64,000 nucleotides of DNA, from NCBI GenBank assembly GCA_963677655.1, contig OY782089.1; one strand, 5' to 3'. The notes below the pieces were generated by a model, which worked only from the letters and a program-made list of their open reading frames with translations, searched no databases and was not told the origin of the DNA. Below, in pieces: positions 37,208-46,918 of the stretch; position 1 is the stretch's first letter, and the number at the start of each line of letters is the position of its first letter. The translations under genes and the position numbers were made by a program. This DNA is from Saccharicrinis sp963677655 (GTDB taxonomy: Bacteria > Bacteroidota > Bacteroidia > Bacteroidales > Marinilabiliaceae).

Positions 37208-38974
37208 TTAGCTCCACGAACTAAATGCTTGTTTCTCAAATTTCATAGTCCCGTCTTTGCCTTTAAAAATATTTATCCAGGCTTGCCAGTTTTCATTATC
37301 CATATCAGGGTAATCCAGCCGATAATGACTACAGCGACTTTCGGTTCTCATCAAAGAAGCTTTCAACTTCATTTCTGCACTAATAATCATATTGGCGGTT
37401 TCATGCGCTAACCTTAATTCATGTAAATCCGAGGCTCTCAACAATGGCAAATGATGATCGCGCAACTCTTCAATATATGCTAAAGCTGCTTGCATTAGAT
37501 TTTCTTTTTTAATATACAAAATAAAATTTGGTATCATTATCCCTTGTAAAGTCTGTGTTACCCACGCAGGGCTGTAACCTGATTCTCTTTTGAGTGGAGC
37601 AGTTATTTCGCTATGAATCGTTTGGATTCTATCTGCAGATATTGATCTAAAATCTATCGTTCCTGAATATAGAGCTGCTGCTTCTCCGGCAATTGCACCT
37701 TGTACGGCAGAGCCTGCCAACGATGAACCAATTTGTGTATAAATAGCTCCTGCCATATACGAGCCAAGAGCATCACCGGCAGCATAAAGTCCAGGGATAT
37801 TTGATTCACATTTATCATTTATAGGAACCAATCCTTCTGATTTATGAATAGCCATACCTGCAGATGAGCCACCAACCATACCTCCTCCCATTCCCGGAGG
37901 ACCACCTCTTTCTCCTTTTTTACCTTTACCATCTCGTGGAGGTGGACCTTCCTTTGGTGGTCTTTTTCCATCCTCTTCGCCTCCGGGAGGTCTCCTTTCT
38001 TTTTCATTCTGATTAAAACCTTCAGGACGATATGGACCTCCAACAACCTGCATATTATTCTTTTGACCTGGATGTCCCATTTTTAAAGGATTTCCATTTA
38101 CGTAGGCCATATAATTCATTTCCACACCTAAATCGTGGCGAATTCCAACTGAAGTCGTTGATGGATTTTTATCGAACATCCCATGCCATCCATCATAACA
38201 TGCAGCTGCATTTTCAGAAGAACCGCCATGACCATCATTCCATTCTTTACCTGTAACTTTTGCTCCTATATTATAGGCCATAATTGTTCCATCATGTGTA
38301 AGGTCGTTTATAGGAAACCCATTAGGTTTAAAACCTCCTGCACCTGTACAAAGAATTACACTTTTTGCATTGAAAAAATATATTCTGTGTTCATCAACAC
38401 TAAAACCGGCAGCTCCTGTTATTTTGTTATTTTCCTTTATAAGATGCGTAATCGTTACCCTTTCAATTACAGGGATTTTTCGTTCATTAACAGGCTTACT
38501 AAACGACTTATTATACAAAGGTGAATCAAAGAAGCCCCATTCCCTTAATTCGTTTATTCTTGCTTGAGAATGCTCTGCCACTTGTCTTGTATAAACAGGA
38601 TTATTAGTTCCTAAAGCTGATTTACCAACTAATTCTACAAATTCATCAATGGTATATTTTGAAGTTTTGGGATCAAATTCAAATATTCCTTTAGCAAAAG
38701 GGGTTTGTCCTGATGAACCTAATCTGCCTTTTGAAACCATCATTGTTTTTGCTCCGGCATCGTGCGCCTTTACTGCAGCAAATAAACCAGCCATTCCACC
38801 ACCTATAACCAAAACATCTGTTTTGTAGTTTATATTTTCCATATCATTACTACTGATTTCCGGTTCATTTTTCCCCCAACCAGAATACATACCCGTTGAA
38901 GCAAATGCAGCCAATCCTGCAGCAGCAATTCCTGATACGGTTATAAATTCCCTGCGCGATAAATTTTTAGCCAT
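37208..38974 (-). CDS. Tat-exported FAD-dependent reductase, fumarate reductase flavoprotein family
   Basis: 588 residues. Twin-arginine signal (LSRREFITVSG then hydrophobic). FAD-binding fold with VLVIGGGMAGLFAAVKAHDAG and a late FAD motif GLYAAGDALGSYMAGA. Between them, at about 310-365, sits an insertion very rich in Pro, Gly, Lys and Arg (KRPPKEGPPPRDGKGKKG, then GGPPGMGGGM). Family members reduce fumarate, urocanate or related unsaturated acids; the substrate cannot be told. The gene overlaps the cytochrome b gene by 8 bp and follows a ferredoxin, which together could carry electrons out to this enzyme. Confidence 0.88.
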   Translation of the reverse strand: MAKNLSRREFITVSGIAAAGLAAFASTGMYSGWGKNEPEISSNDMENINYKTDVLVIGGGMAGLFAAVKAHDAGAKTMMVSKGRLGSSGQTPFAKGIFEFDPKTSKYTIDEFVELVGKSALGTNNPVYTRQVAEHSQARINELREWGFFDSPLYNKSFSKPVNERKIPVIERVTITHLIKENNKITGAAGFSVDEHRIYFFNAKSVILCTGAGGFKPNGFPINDLTHDGTIMAYNIGAKVTGKEWNDGHGGSSENAAACYDGWHGMFDKNPSTTSVGIRHDLGVEMNYMAYVNGNPLKMGHPGQKNNMQVVGGPYRPEGFNQNEKERRPPGGEEDGKRPPKEGPPPRDGKGKKGERGGPPGMGGGMVGGSSAGMAIHKSEGLVPINDKCESNIPGLYAAGDALGSYMAGAIYTQIGSSLAGSAVQGAIAGEAAALYSGTIDFRSISADRIQTIHSEITAPLKRESGYSPAWVTQTLQGIMIPNFILYIKKENLMQAALAYIEELRDHHLPLLRASDLHELRLAHETANMIISAEMKLKASLMRTESRCSHYRLDYPDMDNENWQAWINIFKGKDGTMKFEKQAFSSWS

Positions 38975-39614
38975 GATTGTTATTTTTCTGTGTTAAAGAT
39001 TGGAAAATGTATGTTCTCAATAACATTGTTACTCCTGATACGATCAATATTGCAATAAGCCAAAACATAGCATCATTTATATGCCTGCCCATATCTACAA
39101 CATGTAAGGATGCAGTTAAAACAAATGTAATTGATAAATAACCATGAATAATACGCCATGTTTTATAAGTAAATGGAAGAATATTCCTAAGCAAAGAAGT
39201 TAAACCAATGATAACCATCAATATCCAGGCAATTAATCCAAACATTAATCCTTGCTGATTAAAATTAGATAACAGTTCTAAAAAAGCATCATAGGGACTA
39301 ACGCCGGCTTCAAAGTAACGGGGTACTACTAATAAAAAAGGATGAATCAGCAAAATTGTTACAAATATATATCCAAGTACTTTATGCCATTTAACCACAT
39401 TTCCCATTTTATGACCTTTTAAGATTTTGCTATTTGCTCTTGATAAAGAAAATTGCATTAGCATGACAAAAAAGGCCAAAATGGCTAATATAGATATTGC
39501 ATCTTTTAGAAGTGTACGCATTGGATAATTACCAGTTATATAGATCAATACTGGTGAAACAACAAATAATCCAATTGCAGCTATACGATTGTATATTTTT
39601 ATCCTACTATTCAT
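38967..39614 (-). CDS. Ferric-reductase-like transmembrane cytochrome b
   Basis: About 215 residues with six membrane helices. I use the ATG at 39614, just after the ferredoxin stop and 9 bp from a G-rich run; an ATG at 39629 overlaps the ferredoxin gene. Two pairs of His spaced by 13 residues (WHKVLGY...LLIHP and IIHGYLS...SLHVV) are the bis-heme b ligands of ferric reductase-like proteins. There is no FAD or NADPH domain, so electrons must come from another protein, most simply the ferredoxin encoded just upstream. Confidence 0.88.
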   Translation of the reverse strand: MNSRIKIYNRIAAIGLFVVSPVLIYITGNYPMRTLLKDAISILAILAFFVMLMQFSLSRANSKILKGHKMGNVVKWHKVLGYIFVTILLIHPFLLVVPRYFEAGVSPYDAFLELLSNFNQQGLMFGLIAWILMVIIGLTSLLRNILPFTYKTWRIIHGYLSITFVLTASLHVVDMGRHINDAMFWLIAILIVSGVTMLLRTYIFQSLTQKNNNHG

Positions 39615-39619
39615 AAATT

Positions 39620-39832
39620 TTACCCCCATGAAACAATTACTGGTATAGATTTCTCCGGCGTAATGGTTATGGCATCAACCGGGCAATACATACGACATAA
39701 ATGACAAATCTGGCAATCAGCCGGATACTTTATTTCAGCTTTTCCTTTTTTATTTAGCCTGATTACATCAGTAGGGCATGTTTTTACACATATCCCGCAA
39801 CCAATGCAACCTTTTATATTATTGATAGCCAT
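39620..39832 (-). CDS. 2[4Fe-4S] ferredoxin
   Basis: 70 residues. Two cluster motifs are complete: CIGCGICVKTCP and CQICHLCRMYCP, each CxxCxxCxxxCP. No signal peptide, so cytosolic. It lies 19 bp after the LTXXQ gene and overlaps or abuts the cytochrome b gene. Role inferred as electron donor to the membrane cytochrome. Confidence 0.92.
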   Translation of the reverse strand: MAINNIKGCIGCGICVKTCPTDVIRLNKKGKAEIKYPADCQICHLCRMYCPVDAITITPEKSIPVIVSWG

Positions 39833-39851
39833 CTTTTATATTTTTCATGAT

Positions 39852-40226
39852 TTATCTCTTTGGTCTTTGTGAAGCCTGTTCTTTTAGATAAGCACTGTAT
39901 TTACTGATTTGTTCCTTTGTTAATTCAGCTTTTACCTCTTTTTCGAAGGCTGTTTTCAAAGCCTCCATCTCTTCTCTTTTGGGACGACTATTACCTGATG
40001 TTTTTTCTTTTATCTTAGAAAAATGTTCCTTATACAATTCCAGAACTTTAGCCTCCTGTTCGTCGCTTAATGTAAGTTCTTCTGCTAAATCACTTACCAT
40101 TTGCGTAATCTGTTTGTTATTTGGCATTGGAGGTGGGCCTTGCTTTCCACCACCTTGAGCCTGTGCAAAACTTATACTACTTAATAAAAGAATGGATAAT
40201 ACAAAAAATGTTTTAATTGTTTTCAT
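39852..40226 (-). CDS. LTXXQ/Spy-like small periplasmic protein
   Basis: 124 residues, signal peptide ending near FAQAQG. The mature protein starts with a Gly/Pro-rich stretch (GGGKQGPPPMPNNK) and then forms charged helices with two LT-x-x-Q-type motifs (LTLSDEQ and LTKEQ), the mark of Spy/CpxP-type periplasmic chaperones and metal-stress sensors. First gene of the operon that continues through ferredoxin, cytochrome b, flavoprotein and the LytS/LytTR pair. Confidence 0.82.
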   Translation of the reverse strand: MKTIKTFFVLSILLLSSISFAQAQGGGKQGPPPMPNNKQITQMVSDLAEELTLSDEQEAKVLELYKEHFSKIKEKTSGNSRPKREEMEALKTAFEKEVKAELTKEQISKYSAYLKEQASQRPKR

Positions 40227-40703
40227 GTCAATATTTTTTTTAATTATACTAACACAAATGTATTTGGTCTGGCTTCCATTCTATAATACAATCTACAGTT
40301 TGCTAACTTTTTTCGACAAATAACACGGATATTTATTCAAAATGCATCTTTGATTATGTCATTGTTAATTTGCTCAGGAAAGAAAGAAGGAAAACAATTA
40401 CTACAGTGTTCTACATATACACTTAAACGCTCCCAAAACTACGGCATCTTTCTTTGAGCATTAATCTCTGTAACCTTAATATCTCATTAAAGCTTAGTTT
40501 GAAATCAATTAGTATTAACCTGAGTCGAAATGAAATCAAAACAAGACACTTCGTTGCTTCACTTCAACTCACCAGAACGATGCTATGCCTCGTTTCAGTA
40601 AAGCCTTGTTTTATTGCACTTTCAATGTTCATTACGAAGTTTTAATACATAATCCAGATTAAATTTTGCTCTTATCCATACAGTGTATTTCTCTTCCATG
40701 TCC
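40227..40703. other. 477-bp intergenic stretch between the redox operon and the ABC permease genes
   Basis: Holds the redox operon promoter (40255-40262). The remainder, at about 40500-40640, includes a stretch (ATTAACCTGAGT...) that weakly resembles the interspersed repeat at 25366 and 52895. No gene is credible. Confidence 0.5.
40255..40262 (-). promoter_or_regulatory. -7 box of the redox operon promoter
   Basis: On the minus strand TACATTTG is a full match to the Bacteroidota consensus TAnnTTTG. It lies 29 bp before the LTXXQ start codon. A TTTG at the -33 distance is not evident. Confidence 0.55.
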
Positions 40704-43169
40704 TCACTCGTAACGCAGTGCTTTTACAGGATTGCTAGATGCTGCTTTCCAACTTTGCCAGCAAACAGTCAATATTGCAATGCATAAAGTCATCAACCCC
40801 GCAAGAGCAAAAATCAACCAACTTAAACTTGTTTTGTAAGCGAAGTTTTCAAGCCACTTACTCATTGAATAATAAGCTGCAGGAGTGGCTATTACAAAAG
40901 CGATAGCTACCCATTTAATAAAATCTTTGTTTAACAAGATCATTACCTCAGATATTTTGGCTCCATTGACTTTACGAATCCCGATTTCTTTTATCCTGGC
41001 TTTTGAGGCAAAAATAGCTAAGGCCAGTAATCCTAATGATGCTATCATTATATTTAAAATAGCTAATAGAAGAAATATATTACCAAAATTTTTGTCGGCT
41101 TTATAGGTATTATTGAAAGTTTCATCTAATAATGAAAAATGATATTCTTCCTCAGGATATAGTTTGTTCCATAGATTCTTAACTTGAGTTATGGTTTGCT
41201 GCATATTATCTGAAGAAATCTTAATGTAATAGTAACCTACAGAATGATACCAGTTTGTGCTATTGTAAAATATTATAGGTTTAATGGCATCTTTTAGTGA
41301 TTGATGATGATAATTGTTTACCACACCAATTATTCGATTACTTCGGTTGCCGGTTACAATGAATTTGTTGATGGCACTTTCAGACGAAAGTCCCAATTTT
41401 TGGCATGCCATTTCGTTTAAAATAACTTCGTTACCATTGAGTTGATTTTCCTGGGAAAATGATTTCCCGCAAATTAACCTAATGGAGAAAAATTTAAAAT
41501 AATCATAGTCGATTTGAGCAGTAGAAAAAGGTGATTTGTTTTTCTCTTGATTTAGTATATGTACATCATTAGTAGATCGTTTAAAGTCATCGCCAGCCTT
41601 GATTTCTGCTGTGGTAAATTTGATAACACCGGGGATTTTTTGAACTTCATTTCTAAAAGTTTCAAGTTTTTTCTTCTCATCTGGCTTTTTAATCATCGTC
41701 ATGGGACTAAAAGAAACTATGGTTTGTTCAATGTTCATTCCAATATCTGAATTTTGCATAAACCATAGTTGTCTAAAAATGGTTATTGTGCAGATAATTA
41801 AGAATATAGATATGCAAAATTGAAATACTACCAGTGTTTTGATGGAATTAGGAGAGCGCCCTTTTATTTTATCTTTTAAATGATTTTGTGTTTTTGAAAT
41901 ATCAAAGGAAGAAAAAAGAAAAGGATAAACTAAACTAATTAATGTGGATGTTATAATTAATAGCAGACATATGATTGACAAATGAAAGGAAGAAAGTGGG
42001 AAGATCTTGAATCCGGCCACATTTGTGCCGTTAGTAATGAAAATAACACTAACTAGAAAAGTAATTAATCCGGAAATTACATTAAAAAATAATGATTTAG
42101 TAATATGTCCCGTTGAAATATTAAGCTTGTTTGCACCAAGAATATTATGTAATCCTTCTGCTTTTGTATTGTTGATAGATGAAGCCACCGATATATTAAT
42201 GAAATTTAATATCGATGTCACTAAAATGAGCAAACCAATGATCGTAAAGGCAACTATTTTGGAATAGCTGCCATTTACTTGTATTTCATTCATTTTATTT
42301 GAGTGCAGATAAATATTTTTTACCGGCGTAAAATCAAAATGTACAGATTCTCCATTTTTAATTATGTGTTGTATGCAAGGGTTGATAATGTCGGCATATT
42401 TCTTTTTAACTTGCTCAATATTGAAATTTTTATTAAAACGAATATAGGTATATCCATTTTTTGAGTTCCATTGATTCTGTTGGTATGGATCTCTTTCTTT
42501 AATAGAGTCAATATTGCTGTAATCTAATTTGCCGGTTGCATAATCAAAGTTGCGCATGTAATAAAACAAAGCTTTTTTCATTAAAACTAAATCACATTTG
42601 ATATGACTATTTTCGGGTATATCATCAAAAACTGCTTTGACATAAAATTCCCAACCTTCATTTAATTTAAAGGTTTGATTTATTGGGTTTGTATTTCCAA
42701 ACAATTTTTTAGCGAGTGAACGACTTATGGCTGCATTGTGAATATCGTTAAATAGTAACTTGGCATTTTCGCACTCCAATGGACGAGGAAAAACTTTAAA
42801 AAACATAGAGTCAGTAAAAAACATATTAATGTTTTGTACACTTGCTTCAGGAGTGAATACGGTTATAATGTCTTTGGAAATATGAGTAGCAGACTCTATT
42901 TCGGGCATATTATTGCGTAATACAGGTGCAACTCCATTGTAGTTTTTCGCTGTATTTTCCAAAATTTTGTCTTGAGAACTTAACCTTAACTCGACTCTAT
43001 ATAAGTTTTCAACATTTTGCCAAAATTGGTCGTAGCTATTTTCTGAAATTATCCAAGATAAAATAAAAACAAATGCAAGCATACCTGTTGTAAGTCCAAA
43101 CAGATTAATAAGTAAATTAATCCGATCTTTTAATATGCGTCTTAATGTAGATTTTATTATTAGGATCAT
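40704..43169 (-). CDS. MacB/FtsX-type ABC transporter permease, full length
   Basis: 821 residues. The layout is TM1, large periplasmic MacB-PCD domain, then three helices, repeated twice, giving eight membrane helices in two FtsX domains. The C-terminal FtsX signature is clear: RIKEIGIRKVNGAKISEVM and the end SNPVKALRYE. Such duplicated permeases work with a LolD/MacB-type ATPase (46919-47617) to move lipoproteins, peptides or antimicrobials outward. It is the last gene of the locus, 730 bp away from the next permease, so it may be transcribed separately. Confidence 0.9.
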   Translation of the reverse strand: MILIIKSTLRRILKDRINLLINLFGLTTGMLAFVFILSWIISENSYDQFWQNVENLYRVELRLSSQDKILENTAKNYNGVAPVLRNNMPEIESATHISKDIITVFTPEASVQNINMFFTDSMFFKVFPRPLECENAKLLFNDIHNAAISRSLAKKLFGNTNPINQTFKLNEGWEFYVKAVFDDIPENSHIKCDLVLMKKALFYYMRNFDYATGKLDYSNIDSIKERDPYQQNQWNSKNGYTYIRFNKNFNIEQVKKKYADIINPCIQHIIKNGESVHFDFTPVKNIYLHSNKMNEIQVNGSYSKIVAFTIIGLLILVTSILNFINISVASSINNTKAEGLHNILGANKLNISTGHITKSLFFNVISGLITFLVSVIFITNGTNVAGFKIFPLSSFHLSIICLLLIITSTLISLVYPFLFSSFDISKTQNHLKDKIKGRSPNSIKTLVVFQFCISIFLIICTITIFRQLWFMQNSDIGMNIEQTIVSFSPMTMIKKPDEKKKLETFRNEVQKIPGVIKFTTAEIKAGDDFKRSTNDVHILNQEKNKSPFSTAQIDYDYFKFFSIRLICGKSFSQENQLNGNEVILNEMACQKLGLSSESAINKFIVTGNRSNRIIGVVNNYHHQSLKDAIKPIIFYNSTNWYHSVGYYYIKISSDNMQQTITQVKNLWNKLYPEEEYHFSLLDETFNNTYKADKNFGNIFLLLAILNIMIASLGLLALAIFASKARIKEIGIRKVNGAKISEVMILLNKDFIKWVAIAFVIATPAAYYSMSKWLENFAYKTSLSWLIFALAGLMTLCIAILTVCWQSWKAASSNPVKALRYE

Positions 43170-43898
43170 ATAAATGAGGTTTTTGAAGTTTATTTGAAAT
43201 TAATATAAATGAAGATTTTAACTGTTTGCTATACTTATACTTTAATTCAAGGTGTTATTTAATTTTGTATCTGATTTAAATTTATAATCCTTAATGCAAA
43301 TGTTTTTATTACTGTAGTTAGCAAAGGTTTCATTGTGTGTTATTGTGAATCACAATAATCATTTTTTGTTTAACTCCTGTAGTAATTGCATTATTTATTT
43401 ATTTACACTATTGTCCGGAAAAAAACTTATTCAATTTGTAACTACTTATTTGTCTCAAGCCGACGGGCTTTTCATTTTTTCTAAGAGATTATTGTTTTGT
43501 TCTGCAAGGCTCAAGTAAACTTGGATCTGCTCTCTCTTATCACAATAATTGCCTACAGCTGCAATAACGAAACAAAAAAAGCCGCCGCTGACATGAAAAA
43601 ACTATCCCGATAGTTATTAGGACAATGCTCTTCGCTAAAAGAAAAGAACTCGCTGCGCTTCTCAAACAACTACGCTTATTGATTTTCTTAACGCTTTTAC
43701 ATGAAGGCGGAAAAGTAACCCTTATACAACGCCTATCTTTACACTTTACTGTTATTATGTCACTTATCAAGGTCTTCTTGTTTTTAACCGGATGCCAATG
43801 ATTTATTTATTATTGTTTGAATGTGAATTTTGCTTTGGTTCATCTGGCTTATTTACCTGAATTCTAAAAAAAAATAATAAAACTCAGGTTTTTGCTAA
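43170..43898. other. 729-bp gap between two ABC permease genes with repeat-like island
   Basis: Contains a weak terminator after the upstream permease (43866-43892), a small hairpin AAGCC-GACG-GGCTT (43457-43470), and at about 43535-43770 a stretch of higher G+C than its surroundings, with the short palindrome AACTAT-CCCG-ATAGTT. The island codes for nothing recognisable and looks like an intergenic repeat or gene remnant. Confidence 0.45.
43866..43892 (-). terminator. Weak rho-independent terminator after permease 2
   Basis: Leftward, AAAAC (complement of 43888-43892) and GTTTT (complement of 43879-43883) form a short stem with 4-nt loop. TATTA and then a run of nine T residues (43874-43866) follow. 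It starts 7 bp after the stop codon. Confidence 0.45.
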
Positions 43899-46313
43899 TT
43901 ACTCATATCGTAATGCTCTTATAGGATTACTTGTTGCCGTGCGCCAGCTTTGCCAGCCAATTGTAAGCATTGCAATAGCAATTGTTGTTACACCTCCAAT
44001 TGCATATATCCACCAGCTTATATTAATGTGAAAGGCATAATTCATTAACCAACTTCTCATAAAAATCCAAGAAACTGGAATTGCAATAACAAGAGCAATG
44101 AAAATAAGAGTAATTATCTCTTTAGAAAATTGATAGAAAATTGATGGAATTCTAGCTCCAAGTACTTTACGAATACCTACCTCTTTCACTTTTTGAGATA
44201 TGGAGTAAGACGTCAGAGCCCATAGTCCTAATATGGCAATAAATAGAGCTAAACCAGTAAAAACTCCAACGATTTTTCCAAATTGACGATATGCTTTATA
44301 CTGCTTGTCAAAAAACTGATCTAAAAAGAAATAATCAAAATCTGCATCCGGAAAATATAATTTCCAGTCCGCATCTATAGATGCCAATATTTCATTGTAA
44401 TGCTTACTGCTAGTTTTTATGGCAATAAAACGAGGATTAATCCATCTGATAGAACTGTTATGCAATAACATAATTGGAGTGTATTTATTTCCAGGATCTC
44501 TTTGATGCCAGTTTTTAATGACGCCAATAATTGAAAATGGTTCAGACCTGCTTTCTACTAATACTTTTTGATTTAAAGCCTCTTCAGGAGAGTTAATTCC
44601 CAAAGTGTGCATAGCCGATTCATTAATTAATATATTTTCATTGTCATTCCCAAAACCCTTTTTAAAACTTCTGCCGGCTAAAATATTAAATCCAAAAGCT
44701 TCAATAAATTGATCATCGATCGTCAACATTTCATATAAGCGATTTTGGTTTGGATTACTTTGAAGTTTATTGGAAGCAAAACTGGCCACCTCCATTCCCG
44801 GAACTGAGCCGGTAACTGATACTTTATGAATAAAGGGTTTTCTTTCTATTTCTTTTGCAAATTGGTTCACATTTTGGTGTAGGTTTTCTCTGCTGACAGG
44901 ATATTTTAATACAATTGTTTTATTTATGTCTACGCCTAAATCACGATTCTCCATAAATTGTATTTGTTTATAAATAATGAATGATCCACAAATCAAAATT
45001 ATTGACGCAGCAAACTGAAATACAACCAATATCTGGCGCATTTTGCCAGCAGATCCAGTTCTTTTATAATTACCTTTTAAAATAGAAGAAGGTTTTATTT
45101 TGGTTAAAACAAATGCAGGATACATACCAGAAGCAAAAACTCCCAGAATAAATGTAAAGAAGGAAATGATCCAGAAGTAATAATTATTGATAAGTAATAT
45201 GTTTACATTTTCATTAACCAATATATTAAAAATAGGGTGAAGAACCTTAATTAGTATGATGGCCAGTATTAAAGCGAGTGTGTTCATTAATAAAGCTTCT
45301 GACAGATATTGATTGATGAGTTGACCCTTAAATGCACCAGATACCTTTCTGATACCTATTTCCTTGGCTCTTTCTATTGATTTTACAGTTGTTAGGTTTA
45401 TGTAATTAATCCATGCAGTAAGTATAATTACAACAGCAATAATAATAAGCGTTATTAATGTATTTCTATTTCCTTTAGGTTCACGTTCGTACTGTTTTTG
45501 AGGATTTAAATGAATTTCATTTAAAGGAACTAAAGATATTGCCCATGTCTTATTTCGTAGAGCCTCATTAGTTTTATACTTCTCAGCCATTTGAGGAAAT
45601 TGATTTTCTATTTCATAAGGATTAATGCCTGGTTTTAATAATAAGTAAGTATAAGCTTCATGTAAATACCAGGTTTCCTTCATCCAATCGGGCAGGGTTT
45701 GGTATGAGATTAGGTAATTAAACTTTATATGCGAGTTTTTAGGGAAATCTTTTAAGACACCTGTTACTTCGCAGTCAACAAAGTTTGAACCACTAGCAAA
45801 GGTTAATATTTTGCCTATTGGATTTTCATTCTTAAAAAATCGTTTTTTTATATCTTCTGTAATAATTACAGTATTGGGTCTTATTAACTGATCGTTTATA
45901 TTACCTGATATAATTTTAAAATCAAATACCGAAAAAAATGATGATGAAGTATAAGCAATTCCTGTTTCCCGACTTTTTGTATTTTGATATGAAACGGTTT
46001 GATCAGTATTTTGAACTCCAATTCGAACCATGTTTTCAATACCACTTATTTCTTTCATAATAGCTTTTCCGTATCCAAATGAACTGGTAGCCCAATCATC
46101 CGTAAGTCTTTCTTCTTCGTAAAACTTACTCTCTAAGCGATATATTCTATCGCATTTCGAATGCATCTTATCGTAACTATATTCCTTACTAACATAGTTA
46201 AACAGAAGAAAAGCAACTGAAATTCCGATTGCTAAGCCAAAAATATTTATTATTGAAAATAGCTTGTTTTTGAGTTGATTTCGGAATGCTATTGTAATAT
46301 AATGCTTTATCAT
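43899..46313 (-). CDS. MacB/FtsX-type ABC transporter permease, full length (second)
   Basis: 804 residues with the same duplicated TM1-PCD-TM2-4 layout. FtsX signatures appear in the middle (RAKEIGIRKVSGAFKGQLINQYL) and at the end (KVKEVGIRKVLGARIPSIFY, ending SNPIRALRYE). It differs enough from the permease at 40704-43169 to be a distinct subunit rather than a recent copy. It lies 35 bp after the truncated permease gene on the same strand. Confidence 0.91.
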   Translation of the reverse strand: MIKHYITIAFRNQLKNKLFSIINIFGLAIGISVAFLLFNYVSKEYSYDKMHSKCDRIYRLESKFYEEERLTDDWATSSFGYGKAIMKEISGIENMVRIGVQNTDQTVSYQNTKSRETGIAYTSSSFFSVFDFKIISGNINDQLIRPNTVIITEDIKKRFFKNENPIGKILTFASGSNFVDCEVTGVLKDFPKNSHIKFNYLISYQTLPDWMKETWYLHEAYTYLLLKPGINPYEIENQFPQMAEKYKTNEALRNKTWAISLVPLNEIHLNPQKQYEREPKGNRNTLITLIIIAVVIILTAWINYINLTTVKSIERAKEIGIRKVSGAFKGQLINQYLSEALLMNTLALILAIILIKVLHPIFNILVNENVNILLINNYYFWIISFFTFILGVFASGMYPAFVLTKIKPSSILKGNYKRTGSAGKMRQILVVFQFAASIILICGSFIIYKQIQFMENRDLGVDINKTIVLKYPVSRENLHQNVNQFAKEIERKPFIHKVSVTGSVPGMEVASFASNKLQSNPNQNRLYEMLTIDDQFIEAFGFNILAGRSFKKGFGNDNENILINESAMHTLGINSPEEALNQKVLVESRSEPFSIIGVIKNWHQRDPGNKYTPIMLLHNSSIRWINPRFIAIKTSSKHYNEILASIDADWKLYFPDADFDYFFLDQFFDKQYKAYRQFGKIVGVFTGLALFIAILGLWALTSYSISQKVKEVGIRKVLGARIPSIFYQFSKEIITLIFIALVIAIPVSWIFMRSWLMNYAFHINISWWIYAIGGVTTIAIAMLTIGWQSWRTATSNPIRALRYE

Positions 46314-46348
46314 TGTTGTAATAATTTATCGTAAATTTTGAGATTTAT

Positions 46349-46852
46349 TTACTCATACCTCAATGCCTCTACCGGATTGTGTGTAGCTGCTTTCCCGCTT
46401 TGCCAGGTGATTGGTATCATGGCTATGGATAGTGAAATAATTCCACTTAATGCAAATATCCACCAACTCATTTCTGTTTTATAAGCAAAATCCCGAAGCC
46501 AATTATTTAATGCTATCCATGCTATGTGTGTTGCAATACAAAAGGCAATAGTTATCCACTTAATAAAATATTTGTTGATAAGTAAAATAATTTCAGTAGT
46601 TTGAGCTCCATTTACTTTTGGGATTCCAATTTCTTTAATACGGTCGCGCGAAATAAAAACAACTAAACTTAATACTCCTGTTATCGCCAATAACATGCAC
46701 CATAGAGAAACGAACTCAATAAATCGACCATAACTTCTTTCATAACTGATATAAAGAGTAAGGATAATAATACCTAAGAAGGATATGACCAGGCTTAATA
46801 ATGATAAGGTTTTATATTTTAAAATCGACTTGAATAAGCGCTTTATAAACAT
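46349..46852 (-). CDS. Internally deleted FtsX-type permease (N-terminal helix joined to last FtsX domain)
   Basis: 167 residues against about 800 for its relatives. The first 45 residues match the start of a full permease (MFIKRLFKSILKYKTLS... ending YERSYGRF). The sequence then jumps straight to the final membrane domain (EFVSLWCMLLAITGV, RDRIKEIGIPKVNGAQTTEI, ending THNPVEALRYE). Both periplasmic domains and four helices are missing, yet the frame is intact. It is either a decayed copy or a working four-helix remnant. The usual GIRKVNG reads GIPKVNG, which favours decay. Confidence 0.8.
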   Translation of the reverse strand: MFIKRLFKSILKYKTLSLLSLVISFLGIIILTLYISYERSYGRFIEFVSLWCMLLAITGVLSLVVFISRDRIKEIGIPKVNGAQTTEIILLINKYFIKWITIAFCIATHIAWIALNNWLRDFAYKTEMSWWIFALSGIISLSIAMIPITWQSGKAATHNPVEALRYE

Positions 46853-46918
46853 GATAAGTAGTTTAATTTATGATGATCTGATTTACTTATAGTTTGACCT
46901 TGTCCTTTCTTCCTCTTC

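Noticed and set aside
40500..40640. A third copy of the 28-bp interspersed repeat
   Set aside because: Only about half the positions match (ATTAACCTGAGTCGAAATGAAAT); too weak to list as a copy.
43540..43770. A 76-codon minus-strand frame rich in Cys, Arg and Ser
   Set aside because: Composition is that of translated intergenic DNA and no motif is visible; treated as part of a repeat-like island.
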